DNA of 64,000 bases from Kocuria palustris (GCF_016907795.1 NZ_JAFBCR010000001.1:124001-188000), one strand, 5' to 3'; shown: positions 9,016 through 20,514, counted from the stretch's first letter. Made by a program: numbers and translations. Notes: a model not told the origin generated them from the letters alone.

Positions 9016-9660
9016 ATGACTGATTCCACGACCATCGACCGCCCCCACGGCAGCGAACCCGACGGGCAGGCGCACCTGCCCGGCTTCGCCCGCCACCGCC
9101 CCTTCGCCCTGACCTTGCTGGTGACCGGGGTGATCGGGTGGATCGCCTCAGCGATCCTGGTGCTCGAGCGCTTGGAGCTCTACCGGGACCCCGACCACGT
9201 CACCAGCTGCGACATCAACCCGTGGGTGTCCTGCGGTCAGGTCATGGGCACCTGGCAGTCGGAGCTGTTCGGCTTCCCCAACCCGCTGATCGGCATCATC
9301 GCCTTCGCCGTGGTCATCACCACCGCCATGGCGGCCCTGGCCGGGGCACGGTTCGGGCGCTGGTACTGGATCGGCCTGCAGATCGGAGTCACCGCTGGCA
9401 TGGTGTTCGTGATCTGGCTGTGGTCCCAGGCGCTGTTCACCATCTACATCCTGTGCCTGTACTGCATGATCGTGTGGGCGGCGATGATCCCGCTGTTCAT
9501 CCTGCTCACTGTGCGCAACCTCGCCCACGGCATCATTCCCGCCCCGCCCCGGTTGGTGCGCTTCGCTTCCGAGTGGGCCTGGACCCTGGTGGCGATCACT
9601 TACGTGGCCGTGGCCGCCTCGGTGTTCTTCCGCTTCTTCACCGCCTTCACAGGCCTCTGA
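9016..9660 (+). CDS. Vitamin K epoxide reductase (VKOR)-family disulfide generator
   Basis: 214 residues with four to five membrane helices. The loop cysteines are in SCDINPWVSC and the quinone-proximal CxxC is CLYC in the fourth helix. This is the VKOR pattern used in Actinobacteria to regenerate DsbA-type oxidases at the expense of menaquinone. Directly downstream of the DsbA-like gene, with a 51-base gap and the same strand, so the two form a functional pair. Confidence 0.9.
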   Translation: MTDSTTIDRPHGSEPDGQAHLPGFARHRPFALTLLVTGVIGWIASAILVLERLELYRDPDHVTSCDINPWVSCGQVMGTWQSELFGFPNPLIGIIAFAVVITTAMAALAGARFGRWYWIGLQIGVTAGMVFVIWLWSQALFTIYILCLYCMIVWAAMIPLFILLTVRNLAHGIIPAPPRLVRFASEWAWTLVAITYVAVAASVFFRFFTAFTGL

Positions 9661-9778
9661 CCAACCCCTGAGCGACCTCGGCCCCGGTATCCCTGAAGGA
9701 GGGGCGCCAGGGTCGTGTGCTGTCGGGGGGCAAGAGGGCTGCGGCGCACGGAGGCAAACAACATTACATTGCCCCGGT

Positions 9779-9790
9779 CCGATCAATCGG
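9779..9790. promoter_or_regulatory. Candidate operator of the CmtR-type regulator
   Basis: The palindrome CCGAT-CA-ATCGG lies 22 bases before the regulator ATG, in an unusually A+T-rich patch (ACATTACATTG ... TTTTAAGCGATACC). Position and symmetry fit an ArsR/SmtB autoregulatory site, but the sequence was not compared with known operators. Confidence 0.5.
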
Positions 9791-9812
9791 TTTTAAGCGA
9801 TACCATCGGGTC

Positions 9813-10184
9813 ATGCCGAATATTAGTTGTGCGACCGGCCTGGACCCGGCCGTGGCCCTGTTCCATTCCCTGTCCGATCCCACTCGCCTGACCATCGTGG
9901 CCCGCTTGGCCGCCGGAGAGGCCCGGGTGCGAGATCTGGTGGAGCAGACCGGACTAGCACAGTCCACCGTCTCGGCCCATGTGGCCTGTCTGCGGGACTG
10001 CGGGCTGGTAGCCGGCCGGTCCGAGGGCCGCCAGACCTTCTATGCCCTGGACCGCCCGGAGCTGATGGACCTACTGGCTACCGCCGAAACCCTGCTGGCG
10101 GCCACCGGGTCGAAGGTCGCACTGTGCCCGAACTACGGCCGGGACGCCCAGCAGGCCCAAGAGAACCAGGGGGTTGTTCGATGA
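9813..10184 (+). CDS. CmtR-type ArsR/SmtB metal-sensing repressor
   Basis: 123 residues. A winged helix (FHSLSDPTRLTIVARLAAGE ... GLAQSTVSAHVACLRDCGLV) ends in CLRDCGLV, the C-x3-C of the mycobacterial Cd/Pb sensor CmtR, and there is a third cysteine near the C-terminus (VALCPNYG). These three thiolates are the known CmtR metal ligands. The ATG is chosen over the longer frame because it matches the family start. Its stop overlaps the start of the P-type ATPase (ATGA), so repressor and pump are co-translated and probably autoregulated. Confidence 0.9.
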   Translation: MPNISCATGLDPAVALFHSLSDPTRLTIVARLAAGEARVRDLVEQTGLAQSTVSAHVACLRDCGLVAGRSEGRQTFYALDRPELMDLLATAETLLAATGSKVALCPNYGRDAQQAQENQGVVR

Positions 10185-12130
10185 GTGATGCTTGCTGCGC
10201 CCACGACGATCCCGCTCACCACGAGGAGGCGGAGACGGAGCCGGTTGGTTTCTGGCAGGTGAGCGAGGTGCGGTTCGCTACCGCGGCCGGAGCGCTGCTG
10301 GCAGTCGGGTGGTTCATCCACCTCCTGGAGGGCTCGGAGTGGTTGACCACCGTCGTGAGCGTGGTGGCGCTGGGGTTGGCGGGGTGGACGTTCGTGCCTT
10401 CCACCGTGCGCCAGCTGGCCAAGGGCCGCATCGGGGTCGGCACGTTGATGACGATCGCCGCCGTCGGGGCGGTAGCCCTGGGTGCGATCGAGGAGGCGGC
10501 GGCGCTGGCCTTCCTCTACGCGATCGCCGAGGCGTTGGAGGAGTACTCGGTGGCGCGCACCCGGCGCGGGCTGCGTGCGCTGCTGAATCTGGTCCCGGAT
10601 CGGGCCACGGTGCTCCGTGGCGGGGTGCAGGTCACCGTGGCCCCGGCCGAGCTGGTCCTGGGGGATCGGATGGTGGTCCGTCCCGGGGAGCGGGTGGCCA
10701 CTGACGGACGGATCCTCACTGGCCGCACCTCGGTGGACACCTCGGCGTTGACCGGGGAGCCCGTGCCGGTGGAGGTCGGACCGGGTTCGGAGGTTTACGC
10801 CGGGTCCATCAACGGCACCGGCCCGCTGGAGGTGGAGGTCACCAGCACGGCCGAGGAAAACTCTCTGGCGAAGATCGTGCACATCGTCGAGGCCGAACAG
10901 TCCCGCAAGGGCCCCAGCCAGCGGCTGGCCGATGCCATCGCCAGCAAGCTGGTGCCGGGAATCCTCATCGCCGCGGCCCTGATCGTGGCTTACGGGTTCA
11001 TTGTCGGGGAGCCGCTGCTGTGGTTCGAACGCGCCTTGGTCGTGCTGGTGGCCGCTTCCCCGTGTGCGCTGGCGATCTCGGTGCCCGTCACCGTGGTTGC
11101 CTCGGTGGGGGCGGCCAGCCGCATCGGGGTGCTGATCAAGGGCGGGGCCGCGGTGGAGACCCTGGGCAAGATCCGCACCATTGCCTTGGACAAGACCGGC
11201 ACCCTCACCCGCAACAACCCGGCCGTCATCGAGGTCGCCACCACCGCCGGGGCGACCCGAGAGCGGGTGCTCTCTCTGGCGGCTGGGCTGGAGGCCGCTA
11301 GCGAACACCCCCTGGCCCGGGCCATCCTCGCCGCCACATCTGAGCGCGCCGAGGTGACCCACGTGGACACCGTTCCCGGGGCCGGGCTGTACGGCACCTT
11401 CGAGAGTGCGCGTCTGCGCCTGGGCCGCCCCGGATGGATCACACCCGGGCCCCTGTCCGCCGAAATCGAGCGGATGCAGCGCGCCGGGGCCACGGCCGTG
11501 CTCATCGAGCAGGACGGCAAGGTGCTTGGGGCGATCGCGGTGCGTGATGAGCTGCGCCCGGAGGCCCGAGAGGTGATTACCCGGCTCAACCGCGCCGGAT
11601 ACACCACCGCGATGCTCACCGGGGACAACACCCTCACCGCCACCGCCCTGGCCGAGGCCGCCGGCATCACTCAGGTCCACGCCGACCTGCGCCCGGAGGG
11701 CAAAGCAGAGATCATCCGCACCCTCAGGGAGCAGCGCCCCACGGCGATGGTCGGTGACGGCGTCAACGACGCCCCGGCCCTGGCCACCGCTGACATCGGC
11801 ATCGCCATGGGCGCGATGGGCACCGACGTGGCCATCGAGACCGCCGACATCGCCTTGATGGGCGAGGACCTCCACCACCTGCCCCAGGCTCTCGACCACG
11901 CCCGGCGAACCCGGTCGATCATGCTGCAGAATGTCGGGGTGTCCCTGGCGCTGATCGCAGTGCTAATCCCCTTGGCTCTGTTCGGCATCCTGGGGTTGGC
12001 CGCGGTGGTGCTGGTGCACGAGGTGGCCGAGATCTTGATCATCGCCAACGGGGTGCGCGCCGGCCGGATCCGCCGTGACACTGCGCGCCTGGCCGCCCAG
12101 CCCGCCCCGGCCCTGGAACCGGCCGCATGA
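10181..12130 (+). CDS. P1B-type heavy-metal ATPase (cadmium/zinc/lead or cobalt efflux)
   Basis: 649 residues. A short Cys/His N-terminus (MSDACCAHDDPAHHEE) replaces the usual metal-binding domains. It has actuator TGE (ALTGEPVP), phosphorylation DKTGTLT, nucleotide-binding SEHPLA and hinge GDGVNDAP. The transmembrane metal site reads SPC rather than CPC (VAASPCALAI) and the last helix has HEVAEIL. SPC is the P1B-4 signature, associated with Co/Cd/Zn export. Together with the CmtR-type sensor and CadD this points to cadmium-class metals. It overlaps both neighbours by 4 bases. Confidence 0.9.
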   Translation: MSDACCAHDDPAHHEEAETEPVGFWQVSEVRFATAAGALLAVGWFIHLLEGSEWLTTVVSVVALGLAGWTFVPSTVRQLAKGRIGVGTLMTIAAVGAVALGAIEEAAALAFLYAIAEALEEYSVARTRRGLRALLNLVPDRATVLRGGVQVTVAPAELVLGDRMVVRPGERVATDGRILTGRTSVDTSALTGEPVPVEVGPGSEVYAGSINGTGPLEVEVTSTAEENSLAKIVHIVEAEQSRKGPSQRLADAIASKLVPGILIAAALIVAYGFIVGEPLLWFERALVVLVAASPCALAISVPVTVVASVGAASRIGVLIKGGAAVETLGKIRTIALDKTGTLTRNNPAVIEVATTAGATRERVLSLAAGLEAASEHPLARAILAATSERAEVTHVDTVPGAGLYGTFESARLRLGRPGWITPGPLSAEIERMQRAGATAVLIEQDGKVLGAIAVRDELRPEAREVITRLNRAGYTTAMLTGDNTLTATALAEAAGITQVHADLRPEGKAEIIRTLREQRPTAMVGDGVNDAPALATADIGIAMGAMGTDVAIETADIALMGEDLHHLPQALDHARRTRSIMLQNVGVSLALIAVLIPLALFGILGLAAVVLVHEVAEILIIANGVRAGRIRRDTARLAAQPAPALEPAA

Positions 12131-12645
12131 GCGACGCACCCCCGCCCCGCACCAGCGCCTCGAGCAGACCGGAGACCCGCAGCAGGAAAGTCGTTCTGCT
12201 GGTCGGGGCGGCGGCGCTGGCCGCCGTCGACCTGATCCTCAAAGCCGTGGCCGAAGCCCGGCTTGCGAGCGGCGAGACGGTGGATCTGGGGCTGCTCACG
12301 CTGCGCCTGCACCACAATCCCGGGGTGGCCTTCGGCCTCGGGGCGGGCCTGCCCGATTGGGTCGTCATCGCCGCGACCGGACTGATCATCGCGGGGCTGA
12401 CCTGGTACCTGCTCACTACGGCACCCGCCTTCACCCGGCTGGCCCGTACGGGAGCGACCCTATTGCTCGGGGGCGCGGCTGGGAACTTCCTCGACCGCCT
12501 CGACGGCAACGGGGTAGTGGACTACCTGCACACCGGATGGTTCCCCACCTTTAACCTCGCCGACGCCTTCGTCACCACCGGGGTCGTTGTCTTCGTCTTG
12601 GGCGCGCTGCTGGCCCCGGAACCCCGCCCCGACCCCACCGAGTAG
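12127..12645 (+). CDS. lspA: Signal peptidase II (LspA) in a metal operon
   Basis: 172 residues with four membrane helices. The two catalytic aspartates lie in GNFLDRL and FNLADAF; LHHNPGVAFGL is the family Asn-Pro-Gly motif. LspA cleaves prolipoproteins, but here it is tied by an ATGA overlap to the metal ATPase, like the LspA-type partner in lead-resistance (pbr) operons. It is presumably an accessory copy in addition to a housekeeping lspA elsewhere. Confidence 0.9.
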   Translation: MSDAPPPRTSASSRPETRSRKVVLLVGAAALAAVDLILKAVAEARLASGETVDLGLLTLRLHHNPGVAFGLGAGLPDWVVIAATGLIIAGLTWYLLTTAPAFTRLARTGATLLLGGAAGNFLDRLDGNGVVDYLHTGWFPTFNLADAFVTTGVVVFVLGALLAPEPRPDPTE

Positions 12646-12780
12646 CGGGCCACCTCACTGCCCACGACCTGCCACCAGGGCCGCCGAGCCGGTTCGCGCC
12701 CCGCACGGATGCCGCCGCATCCGAAGGACTGCACAGCAGACGTGAGACAGGGACCTTCCATCCCCGACAAAAGACAAGTT

Positions 12781-13386
12781 ATGGACTTCATCTCCCCCGT
12801 GATGCAAGCGATCGGCCTGTTCGCGGCCACCAACATCGACGACATCATCGTGCTCTCCCTGTTCTTCGCCCGCGGAGCCGGGGTCCGAGGCACCACCGTC
12901 AAAATCGGGATCGGCCAGTACGTAGGCTTCGGCGGCATCCTGATCGCCTCCGTGCTGGTGACCCTGGGCGCCAGCACCTTCCTGCCGCCCGAGGCCATTC
13001 CCTACTTCGGCCTCATCCCCCTGGTCCTCGGCCTCATCGCGGCCTGGAAGGTCTGGCGCAGCGACGACGATGATGACGATGACGAGGGGAAGGTCGCCGG
13101 CAAACAGGTCAGCATCTGGACTGTCGCCGCAGTCACCTTCGCCAACGGCGGGGACAACATCGGGGTCTACGTGCCCGTATTCGTCACCGTGGGCCCGACC
13201 GCGATGGTGGCCTACTGCATCGCCTTCCTGGCCATGGTCGCGGTGCTGGTGGCCATCGCCAAGTACGTCGCCACCCGCAAACCCATCGCCGAGGTCCTGG
13301 AACGGTGGGAACACATCCTGTTCCCGATCGTGCTGATCGGCCTGGGCGTGGCCATCCTCCTCGAGGGCGGGGCCTTCGGCCTCTAA
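12781..13386 (+). CDS. cadD: CadD-family cadmium resistance transporter
   Basis: 201 residues with five to six membrane helices. The N-terminal FAATNIDDIIVLSLFFA and mid-protein TFANGGDNIGVYVPVF repeat motifs define the CadD family. An acidic loop of seven aspartates lies between the halves (near residue 100) and may bind metal. The ATG is the first good start, after a 135-base gap from lspA. It completes a sensor-ATPase-LspA-CadD cadmium cassette. Confidence 0.9.
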   Translation: MDFISPVMQAIGLFAATNIDDIIVLSLFFARGAGVRGTTVKIGIGQYVGFGGILIASVLVTLGASTFLPPEAIPYFGLIPLVLGLIAAWKVWRSDDDDDDDEGKVAGKQVSIWTVAAVTFANGGDNIGVYVPVFVTVGPTAMVAYCIAFLAMVAVLVAIAKYVATRKPIAEVLERWEHILFPIVLIGLGVAILLEGGAFGL

Positions 13387-13556
13387 CCCACTTGCCGGCT
13401 GAGCTCAGCCCCACGACGGGACGCTGGCCCTCCGCGCCCGCCCCGGGGCGGCGTGAACGGCCAGGTCGTCCCACCTCCTGCCTGGACGGTTCACTGCCGT
13501 CGATGGTGAAACTAGGCTCGGCGGAAACCATGCGGGTGCGCTAAGAGGTGGAGACC

Positions 13557-14189
13557 ATGCCAAGGATGTCCGCGCTGGAGGCCTTCTTCTGTCGCAGCGC
13601 GCCATGGGCTCTTGTGGCCCGGCGGATGGTTCCCTGGGCGACCCAGGGGTTCCCCGTCACCGGGGACGTGCTGGAGATCGGTGGAGGCAGCGGCGCGATG
13701 GCCGAAGCCATCGCCCGAGCCCATCCCCGGGTTCGGCTCACCACGACCGACGCCGACCCGGCGATGGTCGAAGCCGCCCAGGACCGCCTGGCCGGATTCC
13801 CCCTGACCCAGGCGCGTCAGGCCGATGCCACTCGGTTGCCCTTCGAGGACGAGTCGTTCGACACGGTTCTGAGCTTCCTGATGCTCCACCACGTCATCGA
13901 GTGGGAACGCGCGGTGGCCGAGGTGGCCCGGGTTCTGCGACCGGGCGGGGCCTTCGTGGGATACGACCTGCTGGCCTCACGGATGGTATCTCTGGTGCAC
14001 CGTGCCGATCGGTCACCGCACCGGCTCATCGAACCTGGAGCCTTCGAACCAGTCCTCGACCAGGCCGGCCTGGACCCACTCGCCCTCCGGCTGTCCTTCG
14101 GCGGGCCGGTCGTGCGCTTTGTCGCCCACAAGCCGGGCAATGCCCAGGACGCTTCCGGCAACGACATCACTTCCAGGAGCAGCCGATGA
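13557..14189 (+). CDS. Class I SAM-dependent methyltransferase
   Basis: 210 residues. Motif I is VLEIGGGSGAMAEAIA, followed by the acidic TTTDADPAMVEAA, motif II region DATRLPFEDESFDTVLS and post-motif LRPGGAFVGYDLL. Substrate unknown. The ATG is preferred to a GTG 9 bases earlier because AGAGGTGG then fits as ribosome site. Its stop overlaps the DinB-like start (ATGA), so the two are a pair. They follow the cadmium genes after about 170 bases and may have their own promoter. Confidence 0.82.
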   Translation: MPRMSALEAFFCRSAPWALVARRMVPWATQGFPVTGDVLEIGGGSGAMAEAIARAHPRVRLTTTDADPAMVEAAQDRLAGFPLTQARQADATRLPFEDESFDTVLSFLMLHHVIEWERAVAEVARVLRPGGAFVGYDLLASRMVSLVHRADRSPHRLIEPGAFEPVLDQAGLDPLALRLSFGGPVVRFVAHKPGNAQDASGNDITSRSSR

Positions 14190-14713
14190 ACAGCGCGCCC
14201 ATCACCCCCGAGACCATCCATGAGGAGCTGGAGCGGGTTCGCGCGGACTTCCATGCCCTGGTCACTGAAGCGACCCCTGCGGATCTGCGCCGGCCCTCGT
14301 CGGGCACCCGGTGGACCAACGGGCAGCTGCTGTTCCACATGTTCTTCGGCTACCTCATCGTGCGCCGCCTGCTACCCCTGGTGGGCAGGTTGCCCGATCC
14401 GGTCAGCCGCATCTTCGCCCGAGCACTGGAGGCCGGCACCCGAGCTTTCCACGTCATCAACTACCAGAGCGACCGGGGTGCGGCCCGGGTGATCCACGGC
14501 CCGCGGCTGATCCGGTGGTTCGACCGCACCCTCGACTTTCTGCAGGCCCGGCTCAGAATCGAGTCGGAGGATGCGCTGGCCCGCGGGATGCACATGCCGG
14601 TGCACTGGGATCCCTACTTCCGGGACTGGATGAGCCTGGCCGAGATCTACCACTACGACACCCAGCACTACGACCACCACCGTCAGCAATTGACGCTCAG
14701 CCGAGCACCGTGA
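14186..14713 (+). CDS. DinB-like four-helix protein
   Basis: 175 residues resembling the DinB/YfiT-like superfamily of metal-binding four-helix bundles. Candidate metal histidines lie in QLLFHMFF and in the C-terminal EIYHYDTQHYDHH. Several actinobacterial members are thiol (mycothiol)-dependent transferases, but no substrate can be read here. Coupled to the preceding methyltransferase. Confidence 0.7.
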   Translation: MNSAPITPETIHEELERVRADFHALVTEATPADLRRPSSGTRWTNGQLLFHMFFGYLIVRRLLPLVGRLPDPVSRIFARALEAGTRAFHVINYQSDRGAARVIHGPRLIRWFDRTLDFLQARLRIESEDALARGMHMPVHWDPYFRDWMSLAEIYHYDTQHYDHHRQQLTLSRAP

Positions 14714-14864
14714 ACCCGCTCCGATTCACGGACCTGGTGATGCATGTTGCGGTTCCGGCGTGGACATCGTGCACGTCTGCTCCACGTCACCGCGGGAACC
14801 GCTGAAGGCGCTGGTCGGGCCATCCTGATCCCAGGGATGTGCCGGTACCTCGATAGCCTGGGTT

Positions 14865-16158
14865 AAAGGGACTGTACGTTTTTCGGTGTAACTCCCGAAC
14901 TGGGAGGTATGACCGATGGATGACGTGATGGCATCGCAGAACGTGGAGGTTCAGGAGCCCGTGACCATGACTGGGGAGCAGCGGCAGGGCGCCGAGCATC
15001 GCGGCAAGGAGGTGCCGGCGGTGGACCGGGCTCTGGTGGCGCAGCTGGTGGCCGGTGCCCGAGAGCAGGGCCTGGACCTGGCCGGGGAGAACGGGCTGCT
15101 GGGCCAGCTGACGAAGCTGGTGCTGGAGTCGGCTCTGGAGGGCGAGATCACCGACCACCTGGGCTACGAGCCCCACGAGCGTGGCGGATCCAGCGACGGC
15201 AACAGCCGTAACGGCACCCGGGCGAAGACGGTGCTGACCAAGGCTGGGCCGGTGGCGGTCGAGGTGCCCCGCGACCGTGCCGGGACATTCGAGCCGGCCA
15301 TTGTGAAGAAGCGGCAGCGGCGGCTGGGCAGCGTGGAAGACATGGTGCTCTCACTGTCCGCCCGCGGGCTGACACACGGGGACATCAGTGCACACCTGGT
15401 CGAGGTCTACGGCGCGGACGTGTCCAAGACGACGATCTCCACGATCACGGACAAGGTCCTCGAGGGCATGTCCGAGTGGCAGAACCGTCCGCTGGACCCG
15501 GTGTATCCGGTGGTCTTCGTGGACTGCATCCACGTGAAGGTGCGTGACGGTCAGGTCGCCAACCGGCCAATCTACATCGCCCTGGCCGTGACCGTGGACG
15601 GCAACCGCGACATCCTCGGGCTGTGGGCCGGGGACGGCGGAGAGGGCGCGAAGTACTGGCTGCAGGTCCTGACCGAGATCAAGAACCGTGGGGTCGAGGA
15701 TGTGCTCATGCTCGTCTGCGACGGTCTCAAGGGCCTGCCTGATTCCGTGGCCACCGTGTGGCCGGCCACGATCGCGCAGACCTGCGTGGTGCATCTGATG
15801 CGCAACAGCTTCCGCTACGCCGCCCGGCAGGACTGGGACGCGATCTCGCGGGCCCTCAAGCCCGTCTACCAGGCCGCGACCGTGGCCGAGGCCGAGGAGC
15901 GCTTCTTGGAGTTCCAGGAGAAGTGGGGTCGGAAGTACCCGGCGATCGTGCGGCTGTGGTCCAACTCCTGGGCGGAGTTCGTGCCGTTCTTACAGTTCGA
16001 CCGCGAGATCCGTCGGGTGGTGTGCACCACGAACGCGATCGAGTCGGTCAACGCCCGCATCCGCAAGGCCGTCAAGGCGCGTGGCCACTTCCCGAACGAG
16101 CAGGCCGCGCTCAAGTGCGTCTATCTCGCCGTGATGGCCCTGGACCCGACCGGCAAGG
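14865..16158 (+). mobile_element. IS256-family element, right end lost
   Basis: The left end is recognisable from the A+T-rich terminal stretch GGTTAAAGGGACTGTACG just before the transposase. The right end is missing because another IS begins inside the transposase C-terminus at 16159, and its continuation is not found beyond that IS at 18713. Insertion was therefore accompanied by deletion. The left boundary is approximate. Confidence 0.75.
14916..16158 (+). pseudogene. IS256-family transposase, 3'-truncated
   Basis: A mutator-type DDE transposase with the family landmarks EGEITDHLGYEPHERG, the first Asp in FVDCIHVKV, the second in VCDGLKGLP, CVVHLMRNSFRY and the Glu in TTNAIESVNARIRK. About 414 codons match, up to ALDPTGK; then the frame enters the IS3 end and finishes in unrelated residues (NRPGSGGGSDSTGG). 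The last 20 or so residues of the family are lost, so activity is doubtful. Confidence 0.88.
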
Positions 16159-16210
16159 TGAATCGCCCCGGGTCTGGTGGAGGCTCTGATTCCACGGGAG
16201 GATGAGGAGC

Positions 16211-16478
16211 ATGGCAGCACCGAGGAAGTACCCGGACGAGCTTCGGGAGAGAGCCACGAGGATGGCTGTTCAGGCGCGACGGGATCCATCGACGAGGTCG
16301 GGCACGTTCCGTCGTGTGGGCGAGCAGCTCGGGATCAATCCCGAGACTCTGAGGAATTGGGTCGTGCAGGCCGAGGTTGACGAGGGGCACCGTCCCGGGA
16401 CCACGACCAGCGAGTCCCAACGCCTGGTCGAGCTGGAGAAGGAAGTGTGTGAGCTGCGCCGGGCGAACTCGATGGCGC
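16211..16478 (+). pseudogene. IS3-family orfA, 5' part
   Basis: Starts after GAGGATGAGGAGC with MAAPRKYPDELRERATRMAV. It contains the helix-turn-helix (FRRVGEQLGINPETLRNWV) and the coiled coil ELEKEVCELRRAN, then breaks where the IS30 element begins. The remaining residues ([18 protein letters not shown]) follow the IS30 copy at 17703-17765. Confidence 0.85.
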
Positions 16479-18694
<2,216 letters not shown>

Positions 18695-18712
18695 CAAACC
18701 CGGGGCGATTCA

Positions 18713-18978
18713 ACCTACTCGCTAAGACCAGCGCACGAGACCGCGTGCAGCTCGTCCTCTTCGCCCTCCGGACAGGACTCGCGGTGCTTTGACACCAGCC
18801 CGAATGCTCCGGTTCAACTCGTTCCGCGTCCCACGAACATCTGCTTGTGGAGACACGCCGAGACCCTCGCGTTCCTGCAGGGGTCTCGGTCTCTGTCTCG
18901 AAAAGTGTGTCTCGGATGCCTTCGTCTGAAGCGGGGTTTACGAGACGCTGCCACGCCAAACCCGGCCGCTACGCCGGG
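18713..18978. other. Gene-free spacer with a repeat boundary
   Basis: 266 bases between the IS3 end and the VanZ-like gene. A short open tail (RDRVQLVLFALRTGLAVL, stop near 18791) could be the end of a lost gene. The notable feature is a symmetrical site: CCGAGACCC and GGGTCTCGG (18858-18866 and 18881-18889) around GTTCCTGC. Its right half recurs at 25066. Confidence 0.4.
18871..18895 (+). repeat. Left copy of a 25-bp direct repeat flanking the VanZ/ABC block
   Basis: Pattern GTTCCTGCnGGGGnnn followed by CGGTCTCnG, matching 21 of 25 positions with 25066-25090 in the same orientation. The two copies enclose the VanZ-ABC-two-component block and nothing else. They may be the scar of a site-specific or homologous event that brought the block in. 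Confidence 0.6.
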
Positions 18979-20085
18979 TCAGACCAGTCGATCCCCAATG
19001 ATCCCGGTAGGACTGCGTGCGTCGCGGAAGGCGCAACCCGTAAGTATCCCGCTGAGCCCGCGCGGCGTGACGCATGCGCTCACCGCCGCTAGGAATGCGA
19101 GGAGCGGGATCATGAGCAACCACGGGAATCCGAAGCAGACAAGGAACCCGCCCACGCCCTGGATGGCGACGGCGCGGGCGACCAGCCGCCAGCGCGCGTC
19201 GTCATGAGAGCTCGGGACGAGGTAGACCGTGCGCTGCCCCAATGACGCGCCGCTGCCGGTCAGCGCTGGAAAGAAGACGGTCACGAGGGCGGCGACGGCG
19301 GCACCGGTGAAGAGCCAGCGTTCGAGGTCGAGCAGCTGAGAAGGGGTGAGGTCCTGCCCGGTGCCGCCCTGGCCGAGAGCGTAGAGGGTCGAGGCGACGG
19401 TGCCGCCGATGAAAACGGCGAGAGCAAGAAACCACGTGTCGAGCAGCATCCCGAGCAGCCGTCGCCCCCGCCCGACCGGTCGCCCGCGGTCGCGTTCGGC
19501 CAGCAGGTGGGCCTTGCTCGACAGCAGGCGCGGGGTGATTCTCTCCAACCCGATGCCGATGACCGCGCCGGTGGTGTTGGTAAACAGGTCGGTGACGTCG
19601 GCGAACCGGTACGGGCAGGGCGCGAGCCCCCAGTTCCCGGTGAGCTGGGTGAGCTCGATGAGCAGTGAGGTGCCGAATGCGGCGACCAGGACGACGCCGC
19701 GGGGCCATTCGAGCACCCGGCGCACGATAACCCCGAACGGGATGAACAGCACCATGTTCAGCGCGAACTCCCATACCACCCAGTCGCTGATCACGGCGGT
19801 GAGGCCGCCGGTGCGGAAGACGTCGATGACCGCTTTCGGGAATCGGAGCGGGTCGAGCAGCGGATGGGTGGCGTTGGCGGCGCAGTAGCCGGGGGCGAAG
19901 TCCGGCAGAGGGAAGACGGTGAACGCGGCGATGCCCGCGGCGTAGACGAACCCGGCCGACGTCCACAGCATCCGCATCGCATCGAAGCGGCCGTACCGGC
20001 GGTACTGCCACACGACCAAGGGCAGGAACAGCACCGCCGACACTGCGAGGCCGACCAGGATCGAGCCGGTCACCTGGGACGTCAC
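18979..20085 (-). CDS. VanZ-like membrane protein
   Basis: 368 residues with about seven membrane helices. A VanZ-like domain lies at about 40-180 (FTVFPLPDF; WEFALNMVLFIPFGV; LLIELTQLTGNWG; DVTDLFTNTTGAVIG). The second half has four more helices in an RDD-like arrangement. VanZ-like proteins give low-level teicoplanin or lipoglycopeptide tolerance in some Gram-positives; the role here is inferred from that and from the exporter genes that follow. GTG start after GGAGGGAG. Last gene of a leftward run. Confidence 0.78.
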   Translation of the reverse strand: MTSQVTGSILVGLAVSAVLFLPLVVWQYRRYGRFDAMRMLWTSAGFVYAAGIAAFTVFPLPDFAPGYCAANATHPLLDPLRFPKAVIDVFRTGGLTAVISDWVVWEFALNMVLFIPFGVIVRRVLEWPRGVVLVAAFGTSLLIELTQLTGNWGLAPCPYRFADVTDLFTNTTGAVIGIGLERITPRLLSSKAHLLAERDRGRPVGRGRRLLGMLLDTWFLALAVFIGGTVASTLYALGQGGTGQDLTPSQLLDLERWLFTGAAVAALVTVFFPALTGSGASLGQRTVYLVPSSHDDARWRLVARAVAIQGVGGFLVCFGFPWLLMIPLLAFLAAVSACVTPRGLSGILTGCAFRDARSPTGIIGDRLV

Positions 20086-20118
20086 GGACCCACTCCCTCC
20101 AATCTGCGCTGCGGACGG

Positions 20119-20514
20119 TCAGGAGCCGAAGACGAGGCTCTTGATGTGCTCGATGATGTCGTGCAGCTCGTCGTAGTCGCGGATCGCGGGGTCGGCGACC
20201 ACGAGGTTCCAGACGGTGGCGATGCCGGCGAGGATGGCGAACAGCACGACGCCGATGATCAGGCCGGTGACGGCGGTGCCGTCGCCGCGGGTCGCTCCGC
20301 GCAGCCCGGACCAGGCGACGATGATCGCCGCGCCGGCGAGCATGGCCGGCAAGAACCCGACGTACGGGATGAGGATCAGCAGCGGTGCGGAGAGGAATGC
20401 CGCCGCGCACAGCACGAGCGCGATGACCCCTTTCCCGGCTGCGGACTTGCCCGTCGGGGGCTGGTTGTTCTGGATGACGTGGACGGGGGCCTGCTGGCCG
20501 GGATTCTCGGACAT
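20119..20514 (-). CDS. Small DUF4190-like membrane protein
   Basis: 131 residues: a proline-rich cytoplasmic start (SENPGQQAPVHVIQNNQP), then three hydrophobic helices (VIALVLCAAAFLSAP; ILIPYVGFLPAMLAGAAIIV; VTGLIIGVVLFAILAGI) and a charged tail. The helix pattern resembles DUF4190-type proteins. Function unknown; it sits between VanZ and the ABC permeases with an excellent GAGAAGGAG ribosome site and is likely part of the same operon. Confidence 0.65.
   Translation of the reverse strand: MSENPGQQAPVHVIQNNQPPTGKSAAGKGVIALVLCAAAFLSAPLLILIPYVGFLPAMLAGAAIIVAWSGLRGATRGDGTAVTGLIIGVVLFAILAGIATVWNLVVADPAIRDYDELHDIIEHIKSLVFGS

Noticed and set aside
13489-13512. GTTCAC ... GTGAAAC before the methyltransferase as an operator
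   Set aside because: Only five to six imperfect pairs across a long spacer; easily expected by chance.
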